This document shows positions 22,115-32,016 of a DNA stretch of 64,000 nt, in pieces. The number at the start of each line of letters is the position of its first letter. Position 1 is the first letter of the stretch. This DNA is from Phaseolus vulgaris (Eukaryota > Streptophyta > Magnoliopsida > Fabales > Fabaceae). Where the stretch lies: NCBI RefSeq assembly GCF_000499845.2, contig NC_023759.2, positions 24,131,500-24,195,499 on the forward strand. Direction: 5' to 3'. The translations under genes and the position numbers were made by a program. The notes beneath the pieces are model-generated. The model did no database searches and was not told where the DNA came from. It saw only the letters and a program-made list of their open reading frames with translations.

Positions 22115-23593
22115 TCAACTCCTCTTCATCTGCTACTTTTATGATTTCCCTTGTATTATTCTGTAATAAACTCGTGTATATGTGCCTTTAGCAGATACTT
22201 ATCTTAATGACAACGTTTGGATATTCCCTCTCCTGACTTCTTTAAGCGCTTTAACCTTCTTCGCATGTTTAACTTTGCCGGATTTGACTTAACGATTTTG
22301 CAAACACGACTTTTGACTTAACTGCTTCGAACCACTTCAAACTTAAACAATAATCACCTTAACCAACTTGTACTCTTAAGGCAACTAACCTTATCGCAAG
22401 AATACCCTTCAAGCAACGAACTGTAACCCAGTTATTGGCTCAAACACCGTCCCACTCGACCTGCTTCATCAAACAGGTCTTTTAACCTTCTCGCCGCTGT
22501 TTGAACTCTTCCCGATCGCCAAGAACTCTTGGTAATATCAGCTTCTTTCTGGCCTCATGCTTTGGCAATAGTTTCTTTATCTGGGGTAGAAACGCCTTTT
22601 GGGATCCTTCTTTGCCTCCCTGAACTTCAGAACAAAAGACCGGTTGACTAGGCGTTCTCTTCAAACCTACCTTAGCCACCTTCCAAACTTCTTCCACCCT
22701 CTGCGCCATACCTGAACTCGTTCGAGACGAGAAGGATTTTATCTTGCCTACGCTCGCATGTAAGCGAGAAGGTCTTTAACTCGCCTGAACTCGCTCATCG
22801 GCGAGAAGGTCTTTAACTCGCCTGAACTCGCTCATCGGCGAGAAGGTCTTTATCTTGCCTGAACTCGCTCATCGGCGAGAAGGTCTTTATCTTGCCTGAA
22901 CTCGCTCATCGGCGAGAAGGTCTTTATCTTGCCTCTACATTGCCCCAGGGGTTACATCTTCTCGCCCCCAGAAACACGGAGGACTTTTACTCTTCCTCGC
23001 CTGCACTCGCTCGACGGCGAGGAGGTCTTTAACTTGCCTGAACTCGCTCGACGGCGAGAAGGACTTTATCTGGTGCCTCAACTTGCCCAGGGTGTACATC
23101 TCCTCCCCCCTGGATGCACTGAGGACTTTTCTCTTTCTCGCCTGCACTCGCTCGACGGCGAGGAGGTCTTTAACTTGCCTCAGAACGCGCGAGGGCGTTG
23201 GGGTCTTTTATCTGGTGCCTCCGATCGCCGAAAAACGATGAGGACTTAAAAACTTTAACTGGTGCCTCCAATCGCCGAAAAATGATGAGGACTTAAAACT
23301 TTTAACTAGTGCCTCCAATCGCCGAAAAACGATGAGGACTTAAAAACTTTAATTGAAAGCATGCGATATATCTTTTCTTGCCTTAAATCACTTACAAGTG
23401 ACAAGGTCTCTCTTCAAAACTTTTGGAAAACAGCAAACATGCAACCAGAAAACGCCTTATACTTCGAAAACTCTTCTTTAATTGGGTGGCCTCATTAAAA
23501 ACCCTCCTTAGGGAAAAAAGAGTGCCCCCTTCAAACTGTTTTAACAGAGACATTGTAATATAACCTTTGTGTTTGTCTTTACTTACAAAGCTC
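22115..23593 (-). repeat. A3 spacer between convergent genes, expanded hairpin repeats
   Basis: About 22720-22930 holds a regular run of at least four near-identical units of about 44 bp (CTCATCGGCGAGAAGGTCTT, CTGAACTCG). About 22930-23220 holds the CTCGCC...GGCGAG class. About 23220-23350 holds three CCTC/CGATGAGG hairpins. The order mirrors A1 but copy numbers differ. The rest has no gene. Confidence 0.8.
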
Positions 23594-26500
23594 TTAACTA
23601 TAGTACAACTTCAGGTGTGTGGCGTTCCAGGTGCGAGGAATCGCCCCTCCTTCCAGCGTCTCTAAACGGTAGGCTCCGTTCCCGAGCGCCTCGGTTATTC
23701 TGAATGGTCCAGTCCACTTGGGTGACAGTTTATTCTCCATCTCGTACTGGTGGGCCTTCCTCATCACCAGATCGCCTTCTCTAAACTGCCTTGGCATCAC
23801 CTTCGAGTTGTATCTTCGTTCAACCCTTCTCTTCACAGCTTCAGCCTTCAACCTCGCCTCTTCCCTGACCTCATCCAGTAGATCCAGGTTCAGCCTTCTC
23901 TCTTCATTCGAGTCTTCCTCTACGAAGTTCTGGAATCTCGGCGAGCTCTCCTGGATCTCCACCGGAATCATGGCATCACACCCATAGACCAAGCTGAACG
24001 GGGTCTCATGGGTTCCTGACTGCTCGGTGGTGTGGTATGCCCAGACTATACGGGGCACCTCCTCAGCCCAACTTCCCTTGGCTTTCTCAAGCCTTCTCTT
24101 CAAACCTCTCAACAACACCCGATTAGCTGACTCCACCTGGCCATTTGTCTGAGGGTGCTCGACGGATGCAAACACTTGTTGAATTCCCACCCCTTCGCAA
24201 AGCTTCTTCAACAAGTGGCTTGCAAACTGCGTCCCATTATGTGACACCAGGCGTTTAGGCACTCCAAACCGGCACACGATGTTCTTCCATACAAAACCTT
24301 TGATCTTGTGTGCGGTGATCTGGGCCACTGGTTCTGCTTCAATCCACTTGGTGAAATACTCAATCGCCACCACCGAGTACTTCATCTGCCTGATCGCCAG
24401 CGGGAAAGGTCCCAGGATGTCGATTCCCCAAGTATGAAACGGCCAAGGGCTATAGATCGACTTCAACTCCTCGGGAGGTGCCTTATGCCAATCGGCGTGT
24501 TGTTGGCATTGTTTACAACATTGGGCATATTTCTTGCAATCTTCTCTCATGGATGGCCAGTAGTAGCCTGCACGAAGAGTCCTCGCGGCCAGAGCTCGAC
24601 CCTCGACGTGGCTTCCGCATATACCTTCGTGGAGCTCCGCCATGATTCTCGTGCACTTCTCGCCGTGTATACATTCCAGGAGTGGGTGAGTGAACCCAAA
24701 CCTGTACAGATCGCCATCGATCAACGTGTACTTGCTGGAATTTTTCTTTACCTTCCTAGCTTCTGTCGGATCCAGCGGGAGGAGGCCATCTGCCAGGCAC
24801 CGCTTGTACTGTGTTATCCAAGTGTCTGGCTCATGGGTGGCGCAGACCTGCATCACATTCACCTTCTCTCCTCGACATGCTCTAATTCTCGGCGATCTCA
24901 GAGTTTCTTGCGTCAAGGACTTATGGCTTCTCGCTGCTCTCTCCGTCGACTTGCTTATCTGAAGGACCAGGTGATCTGCTACAAATGCCCTTGGCGTCTT
25001 CAGAGTTTCTTGAATCACCGTCCTCTGCCTACCCCCCTTGCCTGAGCTGGCGAGCTTAGCAAGCAAGTCAGCTCGGGCATTCTGCTCTCTAGGCACATGT
25101 ACTACTTCAAAAGATGCAAAGGAACTCTTCAATTCCTGCACATACGCCAAGTAAGCTGCCATTTGTGGATCTTTAGCCTGGAACTCGCCTGTTACTTGCC
25201 CCGTGACTAGCAGCGAGTCACTCTTAGCCATCAGCACCCTAGCTCCCATCTCCTTGGCCAGCAAAATTCCGGCAATCAGCGCCTCATACTCTGCTTGATT
25301 GTTACTGGCTTTGAAGGCAAACCTCAGAGATTGTTCGATCAGCACGCCGTTGGGTCCTTCCAATATGACTCCAGCACCGCTGCCCTGCTGGTTCGACGAT
25401 CCATCCACCGAAAGTACCCAACGGAAATCGTCCCCTTCAACCCGCGTCGCCTCTGATGAGAGCTCGACCTCGAAATCTGCAAAGATTTGCCCCTTGATCG
25501 GGCCTCGGGGCTCGTACTTAATATCAAACTCTGACAACTCTACCGCCCACTTCACCATCCTTCCCGCAACGTCGGGTTTCTTCAAGACCTTCTGGATGGG
25601 CAGGTCAGTCATCACCAGTATTGTGAAACTATGGAAGTAGTGGCGCAACCTCCTCGCCGAAAACACCACAGCCAGCGCAGCCTTCTCCAGGGCCTGATAT
25701 CTCGTTTCTGGGCCCTGCAACACCTTGCTCACAAAATAAATAGGCTTCTGAGCCTGATCTTGATCCTGGGCGAGCACCGCACTCACCGCCCTCTCAGTCA
25801 CAGCAAAATACAACCTGAGAGGGATTCCCGCCAGCGGTTTGCACAGAACCGGCGTGCTCGCCAGATACTCCTTCAGTTTGACGAAAGCTTCCTCGCACTC
25901 TTTCGTCCAAACAAACTTATTATTGCGCCGCAGACATTGAAAATAGGGATGCCCCTTTTCTCCGCTAGCTGACACGAAGCGAGATAGGGCTGCCATCCGA
26001 CTTGTCAGCTGCTGGACTTCTTTCACCGTAGGTGGGCTCCTCATCGCCAAGATGGCGGCACACTTGTCTGGGTTGGCTTCTATTCCTCTTTCAGTCAAGA
26101 GGAACCCCAAAAACTTTCCAGCCTCCACGCCGAAAATGCATTTCTCCGGATTGAGCTTTAACTTGAACTTGGCGATCGTCGTGAACAATTCTTCCATGTC
26201 TGCAACGTGCTTGCTCTTTTCCTGCGAGGTCACGACCATGTCATCGATGTAAGCTTGCACGTTCCTTCCCAGCATTGGTGCAAGTACTCGATCCATCAGC
26301 CTCTGGTACGTGGCCCCCGCGTTCTTCAGCCCAAACGGCATCACCTTATAGCAGTAGCACGATCTCTCCGTCATGAAGGCTGTTTTCTCTTCATCCATGG
26401 GATGCATCTTGATCTGATTATATCCTGAGAAGGCATCCAGGAAACTCAGCAACTTACACCCTGCAGCACTATCAACCAGGGCATCTATGCTTGGTAAAGG

Positions 26501-29074
26501 ATACGAATCCTTTGGGCAAGCTTTGTTCAGGTCGGTGAAATCGACGCACATGCGCCATTTCCCGTTACTCTTCTTCACCAGCACGACATTTGCCAACCAT
26601 TCAGGGTACTGGACTTCCCTGATGTGGCCTGCAGCGAGGAGTTTATGTGTTTCGTCCCTGATCGCCTGCCTCCTCTCCTCGTTGAATTTTCTTCTCCTTT
26701 GTCGCACCGGTCTCACCAAATTGTCCATCGCCAGATGATGGCACAAGAAGTCGGGATCAATCCCGGGCATGTCCGAAGCAGACCATGCAAACGCGTCCAG
26801 ATGCCGCTCAATCACCTTGGCGATCTGGTCCTGGAGATCGACCTCCAGAGATCTTCCTAGCTTGAAGATTTTTCCTCCGATCTCCTTTTCGAGCCACTGC
26901 TCGACAGGTTTAGGCCTGGATTCTCTGGCGATCACCGCCCTGGCGATTCCCTGTTCCCTTGCTTCCTCGGGGCGATTCCGCGCCTCTTCCTCCTCCAGGC
27001 CAGCATTCCTCTCCCCTAGCTCAGCGTCTACCATCTCCACATCTCTTCCAGCGGCCTCCTCTGCTACCGTCGATCTGGGCTTCACACCGGGAGGTGGGGT
27101 GGTTGTTACATAACCCACTGATCTTTTGTTTTTCAGGCTATTCTCATAGCACCTTTTCGCTTCTTTCTTATCAAACTTGATCGTGATCACCACCCCTTCC
27201 ATGGACGGCAACTTTACCTTCATGTGCCGAGTCGACGGAATGGCGCCTATCCTGTTGAGCGTGGGCCTTCCCAACAGGACGTTGTATGCTGAAGGAGCGT
27301 TTACGATGAGGTACTTGATTTTCTCCGTCCTCGACCCAGCCTCATCTGTAAACGTGGTTCTCAGCTCAATGTACCCCCTGACCTCCACCTGGTCACCAGC
27401 GAACCCATATAAGCACCCTCCATAGGGCCTTAGCTGGTCAAGGGGCAACTCCAGCTGCGTGAAAGTCGGCCAGAACATCACGTCTGCCGAGCTTCCTTGG
27501 TCCACCAGAACTCTGTGGACCTTCCTTCCCGCTGTAACCAACGAAATAACTGTGGGATCGTTGTCATGAGGCACAACGTCCCGAAGATCCTGCTTGGTGA
27601 ACGTAATGTCCACTTCCGGCGAGTGATCTTCAAACATGTCCACTGTCATCACCGATCGCGCGTACTTTTTCCTCTGCGATGCGGTGCATCCACCACCTGA
27701 GAAACCCCCTGCAATGGTGTGGATCTCCTCGTGGATAGGCATCTCGTGTTGCTGGGCTTCTCCACCTGCTGGCTGGGAACTCGACGCTCCCCCCGTCCTC
27801 CTGTCCAGCAGATAGTCACTTAGGAACCCGCTCTTAACCAGATCGTCGAGCTGATATCCCAAAGACAAACACGAGTCCAAGGTGTGGCCAAAACATTGGT
27901 GGAACTCGCACCAGGCGTCCGGCTTTGACCCCAGCACCTTGTCGCCCACCTTCTCAGGCGCTTTCAACCTAGCAGAGATATTAGGAATGGCGATTAGATC
28001 CGCTAATCCCATGACAAACTTGTGCTTAGGCGGGCGATTGTATTCCCGGCGTGCTGGTTGCTGGCGCCCCTGGCTCCTCCACTTGTTCCTCCTGTCGTAA
28101 GGATGGCGAGTCCTCTGGTCCTTTCTGGCCGCCGCCGCCATTTCCAGCACCCTCTGCGGCTGGATCCTGGTCTGGGCGCGTGGCCTGGCGGGAGCCACGC
28201 TGCCTCTCTTCTCGGCGACTTCACTCTCGTCGGCGATGTGAGCCACCGCAAGTCGCCTGACTTCAGCAAACGTCGCTGGATGAGCCCTGATCAAGGCCTC
28301 GCAGAATGGCCCCGGCTGCACACCCTTCTTGAAGGCATAGACCAGCATTTCTTCATCCTTGGCCGGCGATCTGACCATCTGCGCTCCAAAGCGATTTAGG
28401 TAGTCTCTCAGGGACTCCCCATGGTACTGCCTTATGTCAAACAGGTCATAAGACACCCTGGGCGGTGCCTTATTCACGATGTACTGCTCGACAAAGATCT
28501 TCGAGAACTGTTGAAAACTGGTTATGTGGCCGTTAGGCAGGCTCACAAACCACTCCATCGTCGTTCCCTGGAGCGTACTCACGAACATCTTGCAGTAGAC
28601 GGCGTCTGACCCTCCCGACAGCATCATCTGCGTGTGGAACGTGGTCAGATGAGCCTCTGGATCCTCCACGCCGGTAAAGACAGCCTTAACCGGAACTACG
28701 CTCGTGGGAATAGGCGTGTCGGTAATCGCCTGAACAAAAGGCATTGGGAAAACACGAGGTGGCGTCGACGGCGCCACTTCTTCAGCAGAAGAACGTCCTT
28801 GCTGCTCCCGAAGAGCTTGACGCAGCTCCTCAGTCACCTTGCTAAGCTCCTCGTTCCTGGCGCGAGAGGCGACCAGGTCCTCATGTATTCTCGCCTGCTC
28901 TACGCGTGAGGCTTCTACAGTTGCCTGCAACGAGCGCATCATCTCTGCCATCTGCGCCATGGTCATGGCGGCGTCGCCTTCAGCAGCGACAGGCGCCACG
29001 GGGCTTGAACGATTGCTTCTCATTTTTCTCATGAACTTCAGCGAATCATAGGAATGCAGCGAACAACACTTCAA
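23594..29074 (-). CDS. gag-pol: A3 Gag-Pol polyprotein, full-length frame, integrase catalytic Asp replaced
   Basis: One frame of 1826 codons; the Met at 29032 is an equally good start. Gag core about 115-270; CHHC zinc knuckle at about 389 (WCEFHQCFGH...C); aspartic protease at about 524 with DQGS in place of the commoner DTG/DSG, as is usual in this lineage; RT with YIDDMVV at about 943; RT-linked RNase H; second RNase H starting VDGSSNQQ at about 1222; integrase HHCC then DDE. Integrase Asp about 1552 and Glu about 1648 are present, but the middle residue (about 1612) is His: VSHNGTQF (codon 24239-24241) where A1 has VSDNGTQF. With D-60-D-35-E spacing this is a catalytic position, so strand transfer should fail despite the open frame. 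No chromodomain. Confidence 0.95.
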   Translation of the reverse strand: MKCCSLHSYDSLKFMRKMRSNRSSPVAPVAAEGDAAMTMAQMAEMMRSLQATVEASRVEQARIHEDLVASRARNEELSKVTEELRQALREQQGRSSAEEVAPSTPPRVFPMPFVQAITDTPIPTSVVPVKAVFTGVEDPEAHLTTFHTQMMLSGGSDAVYCKMFVSTLQGTTMEWFVSLPNGHITSFQQFSKIFVEQYIVNKAPPRVSYDLFDIRQYHGESLRDYLNRFGAQMVRSPAKDEEMLVYAFKKGVQPGPFCEALIRAHPATFAEVRRLAVAHIADESEVAEKRGSVAPARPRAQTRIQPQRVLEMAAAARKDQRTRHPYDRRNKWRSQGRQQPARREYNRPPKHKFVMGLADLIAIPNISARLKAPEKVGDKVLGSKPDAWCEFHQCFGHTLDSCLSLGYQLDDLVKSGFLSDYLLDRRTGGASSSQPAGGEAQQHEMPIHEEIHTIAGGFSGGGCTASQRKKYARSVMTVDMFEDHSPEVDITFTKQDLRDVVPHDNDPTVISLVTAGRKVHRVLVDQGSSADVMFWPTFTQLELPLDQLRPYGGCLYGFAGDQVEVRGYIELRTTFTDEAGSRTEKIKYLIVNAPSAYNVLLGRPTLNRIGAIPSTRHMKVKLPSMEGVVITIKFDKKEAKRCYENSLKNKRSVGYVTTTPPPGVKPRSTVAEEAAGRDVEMVDAELGERNAGLEEEEARNRPEEAREQGIARAVIARESRPKPVEQWLEKEIGGKIFKLGRSLEVDLQDQIAKVIERHLDAFAWSASDMPGIDPDFLCHHLAMDNLVRPVRQRRRKFNEERRQAIRDETHKLLAAGHIREVQYPEWLANVVLVKKSNGKWRMCVDFTDLNKACPKDSYPLPSIDALVDSAAGCKLLSFLDAFSGYNQIKMHPMDEEKTAFMTERSCYCYKVMPFGLKNAGATYQRLMDRVLAPMLGRNVQAYIDDMVVTSQEKSKHVADMEELFTTIAKFKLKLNPEKCIFGVEAGKFLGFLLTERGIEANPDKCAAILAMRSPPTVKEVQQLTSRMAALSRFVSASGEKGHPYFQCLRRNNKFVWTKECEEAFVKLKEYLASTPVLCKPLAGIPLRLYFAVTERAVSAVLAQDQDQAQKPIYFVSKVLQGPETRYQALEKAALAVVFSARRLRHYFHSFTILVMTDLPIQKVLKKPDVAGRMVKWAVELSEFDIKYEPRGPIKGQIFADFEVELSSEATRVEGDDFRWVLSVDGSSNQQGSGAGVILEGPNGVLIEQSLRFAFKASNNQAEYEALIAGILLAKEMGARVLMAKSDSLLVTGQVTGEFQAKDPQMAAYLAYVQELKSSFASFEVVHVPREQNARADLLAKLASSGKGGRQRTVIQETLKTPRAFVADHLVLQISKSTERAARSHKSLTQETLRSPRIRACRGEKVNVMQVCATHEPDTWITQYKRCLADGLLPLDPTEARKVKKNSSKYTLIDGDLYRFGFTHPLLECIHGEKCTRIMAELHEGICGSHVEGRALAARTLRAGYYWPSMREDCKKYAQCCKQCQQHADWHKAPPEELKSIYSPWPFHTWGIDILGPFPLAIRQMKYSVVAIEYFTKWIEAEPVAQITAHKIKGFVWKNIVCRFGVPKRLVSHNGTQFASHLLKKLCEGVGIQQVFASVEHPQTNGQVESANRVLLRGLKRRLEKAKGSWAEEVPRIVWAYHTTEQSGTHETPFSLVYGCDAMIPVEIQESSPRFQNFVEEDSNEERRLNLDLLDEVREEARLKAEAVKRRVERRYNSKVMPRQFREGDLVMRKAHQYEMENKLSPKWTGPFRITEALGNGAYRLETLEGGAIPRTWNATHLKLYYS

Positions 29075-29440
29075 CCACGATCAAATCAGCGATCAATCGG
29101 AGAAAACAGTGCGAAACTGTGCAAGAAAACTCAAGAACACCGTAAGCCTTCAAAGAAAACCACAACCTCGCTAGAAACCACCGCTTCTCCGCGAACAACC
29201 AAACAAGCGAAAGAAATCGAACTTCCACCAAACAGATCACGTGCAAACAGCAGGAAACCTCACTCCACCGATCGAAAAGCCAAACGAACGGTACAAAACG
29301 CAAATTCACCGAACGAAAGTCAAGCAGACAGCGAACGATGGTTGCACCAGCACACAACCACGCAGAAAACTTCGGAAACTTCCAAGAACTCACGTTGTGG
29401 ATGGGAGCAAGTTTTACACGGCCCCACGGTGGGCGCCTGA
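29075..29440 (-). promoter_or_regulatory. A3 gag leader and primer binding site
   Basis: On the minus strand the LTR end is followed by TCAGGCGCCCACCGTGGGG (29440 downwards), the same primer site as A2, then about 340 bp of leader with no convincing gene. Confidence 0.75.
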
Positions 29441-30236
29441 TGATCCTGCCTGTTGACCGGAACGCTGGAAACTGCCTCGTCAAAGGATCGACGTGCGCAC
29501 CGCTTCTCACCTCCGTTCCTCTTCGGGATCTACCTCCAGAACCTGCAAAGAAACAAAACGGCGCCGCTGCAGCCGATCGCACTCCAACGCTCAAGTCAGT
29601 GACGGTATCACCAAATACTAAGAGAACAAGAACCGTGCAAATCCTCTCTCACAGTCAGCTCCATCACTCGCAAGCGTAAAGTGTATAAACTGAACGTGCG
29701 TACCTCAGAAAGTTTGTTAAGAACTCTTATATACCTGGTAGCTTTCTCTCTCCTGGCAGTTACAGACTTGGACACGTGGCTCGCATCCAACTGTCCACGT
29801 GCCATCATCTGGAGGCTCCCTGACTTGGCGCTGCTTCTTCTCTCATTTTGGCTAAGTTCCTTACGCATGGTACTGCCCAGTGCATAGCTAACTTGGGAGT
29901 GCGATCTCTACTGGAACTGGCGAGTTAGGGGTCTTCATACACCTTCCCTGTGGTCTCGCCGGCCGCCTTCACAATCTGCTTCTCCTTCATCTTTGGCGAT
30001 GTGCTTGCTCTGGCGATCTCCGACTGCTTGGTCGCCTAGGTCTACATCTGGCGACTTCATCTTTAGCCTGGTGATCGCCGATTCTGGTAAGCTGGAAATC
30101 GGAACACGCCAATATAACAACTGGCGACTACACGAGCCCCCCGACTTCCTTCCCTTCTGCCAACCTGGCGCCTTGTCAACACGCCTATGCTGTAGCAGGA
30201 TGCCACGTCATCACACTTGACCACCAGGGCGGTACA
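29441..30236 (-). repeat. A3 5' LTR (796 bp)
   Basis: Reverse complement of TGTACCGCCC...GGATCA; TATA box as TTATATA at 29727-29733. More diverged from the A1 and A2 LTRs than these are from each other. The right flank is minisatellite (ATTAC, 30237-30241). Confidence 0.93.
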
Positions 30237-30647
30237 ATTACCATCACTATTATTCCCACCAATCACACCGTTGGTACCATCACTATTATTCCCACCATTA
30301 AAACTGATGGTACCATTAGTATTATTGCCGCCAATTACACTGATGGTACCATCAGTATTATTCCCACCAATAATACTGATGGTACCATTAGTCTTCTTCC
30401 TACCAATAACACTGATGGTACCATCAATATTATTGCCACCAATAACACTGATGGTACCATCAGTATTATTGCGACCATTAACACTGATGGTACCATCCGT
30501 GTTATTCCCACCAATAACACTGATGGTACCATCAGTATTATTCCCACCAATCACACCGATGGTACCATCAGTATTATCGCTACTAAGAACACTGATGGTG
30601 CCATCAGTATTATTTCCACCAAGAACACTCATGGTACCATCAGTATT
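30237..30647 (+). repeat. MS4: minisatellite, about 11 units
   Basis: Same 36-bp unit and same orientation as MS1. Left edge is the A3 LTR end and right edge the C1 5' LTR. The last five bases are GTATT (30643-30647). Confidence 0.93.
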
Positions 30648-31920
30648 TGTACCGTCCCGTATAAGGGCGTTGACTAAGTCAAGGTCAAAGTCAACGACTG
30701 GAAGGTCAAAGTCAACTCAAGGTGTCGCTAAGGCACGGCGCTAAGGCACGGCGTCGCCTAGGTGAAGGCGTCGCCTGGGTGAAGGCGTCGCCTAGGTGAA
30801 GGCGTCGCCTAGATGAAGGCGTCGCCTCGGTGAAGGCGTCGCCCAGGTGAAGGCGTCGCCCAGGTGAAGGCGTCGCCCAGGTGAGGGCGTCGCCAGATCG
30901 AACAGTGTAAAAGCAAGGCAATCACGGTGTGGTTCCCCGATACCCATGGGTAGGAAAGACCATGGAGGGAGCGACGTCGTGGGAAAGCCTCAAGTCCCGA
31001 TATCTCGGGAAAGTGATAAAGAGAAGGAAAAGGTGGCTTCAAGGCCATAGTGATGGTACCAGTGAAGGGCAGCCTGACTCGCGAAGTACCCCTGCCGCCC
31101 CAGAGACGCCTTCGGGACAGATACGACCCAAGAGGAAGGTCACGCCCAGGATAACCGGGTGCAGGGTGTGAGAGGAAGGCAGATACGCTCTCAGAGTAAG
31201 TGGCTAGATACTTGGGGGCATGAGTTGGCACCCAAAAAGCCACCCCTAGTGCAGTAGCACTCCTAAACAGGAGGACCCACACGTAGAAACGTCCCCGATG
31301 GGCAGAAACGCCCCCAGATGGGGTCATGGCGTCGTGAGGCCCTCCACGTGTGTGACAGCCATGCCGGAATAGAAACACCCTCCAGTCAGGTGCCAGGTAA
31401 TTAAAGATATTCAATACAGTTTCCCTTTCGAGCATTCAGGTACTATTAGGGCTCCCGAGCGTTTCAACGTCTTAAATGCGCTACGTTTCGTAATTAAGCG
31501 CTTTAATGAGTGCGTTACGTTTGAGATTAAAAGCGCTTTAAGGTGCTTTAAATGCTAGGGCAGTTTAAATAGCGCTGGGAATGTTGGAAAAAGTGTTGGA
31601 ACCTTCGACAAATTTAGGAGAAACTCTCTGGTTGCTTGCCTGTGCTTAAATACTACGTACAAGTGATTGGAGAAGTTTTTTGGCCTGAAGGGGACAACAC
31701 ACACACACATATTTCAGTTTCTTTTACCACCCGCAGAGTGCCATACGCGGTGCTCAGATACGTGGGTGGACAGTTTTGGTGTTTCTTGCTGGCTGACTTG
31801 AGCGTCGGAGTGCAAACGGCCGCTAGGGCGCCTCTTTGTCCTTCTTTTTTGCAGGAATTCACAGGCAATCAGTGGGAAGGAGTCCTTAGCTGACGGTTGA
31901 GGTCGCGCACGAAGACGTCC
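30648..31920 (+). repeat. C1 5' LTR, last ~20 bp lost
   Basis: It starts TGTACCGTCCCG and matches the 3' LTR to GAAGACGTCC (31920). The terminal CGGTCAACC...GGAACA and the first half of the primer site are replaced by GGTTGA. About 30755-30890 is an array of ~17-bp units built on AAGGCGTCGCC. A TTTAAATAG box at about 31564 is a TATA candidate. Confidence 0.9.
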
Positions 31921-32016
31921 GGTTGACCGTGGGGCCGATATAAAACATCAGTCCCATCACACAAGTTCGTGAAAATCTACCAGGTTACGGTAGTGCTGAA
32001 GGAGGTTGGAGTGACA
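31921..32016 (+). other. C1 damaged primer binding site and gag leader
   Basis: Only CCGTGGGGCC of the primer site remains (31927-31936), preceded by GGTTGA. The intact form in family A has AGGCGCCCA before it. Priming of first-strand DNA from this copy is doubtful. Confidence 0.7.

Larger units (their letters stand above)
21883..30236 (-). mobile_element. Element A3: family A element lacking its 3' end
   Basis: On the minus strand: 5' LTR (30236-29441), primer site, an uninterrupted gag-pol frame, the hairpin spacer, then the last ~230 bp of the antisense gene. Exon 1 of the antisense gene, the polypurine tract and the 3' LTR are gone. The right outer LTR end abuts minisatellite MS4. It is diverged from A1 and A2 in the spacer and in the antisense tail, so it is a different subfamily or older. 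Confidence 0.92.

Noticed and set aside
24308..25045. Plus-strand open frame of 245 codons inside A3 gag-pol
   Set aside because: Lies entirely opposite the integrase and RNase H coding sequence, with no domain of its own; a codon-bias shadow.
30755..30890. Short regular repeats that might suggest a CRISPR-like array
   Set aside because: Units of about 17 bp are contiguous with no unique spacers, lie inside an LTR of a plant retrotransposon, and no cas-like gene is present.
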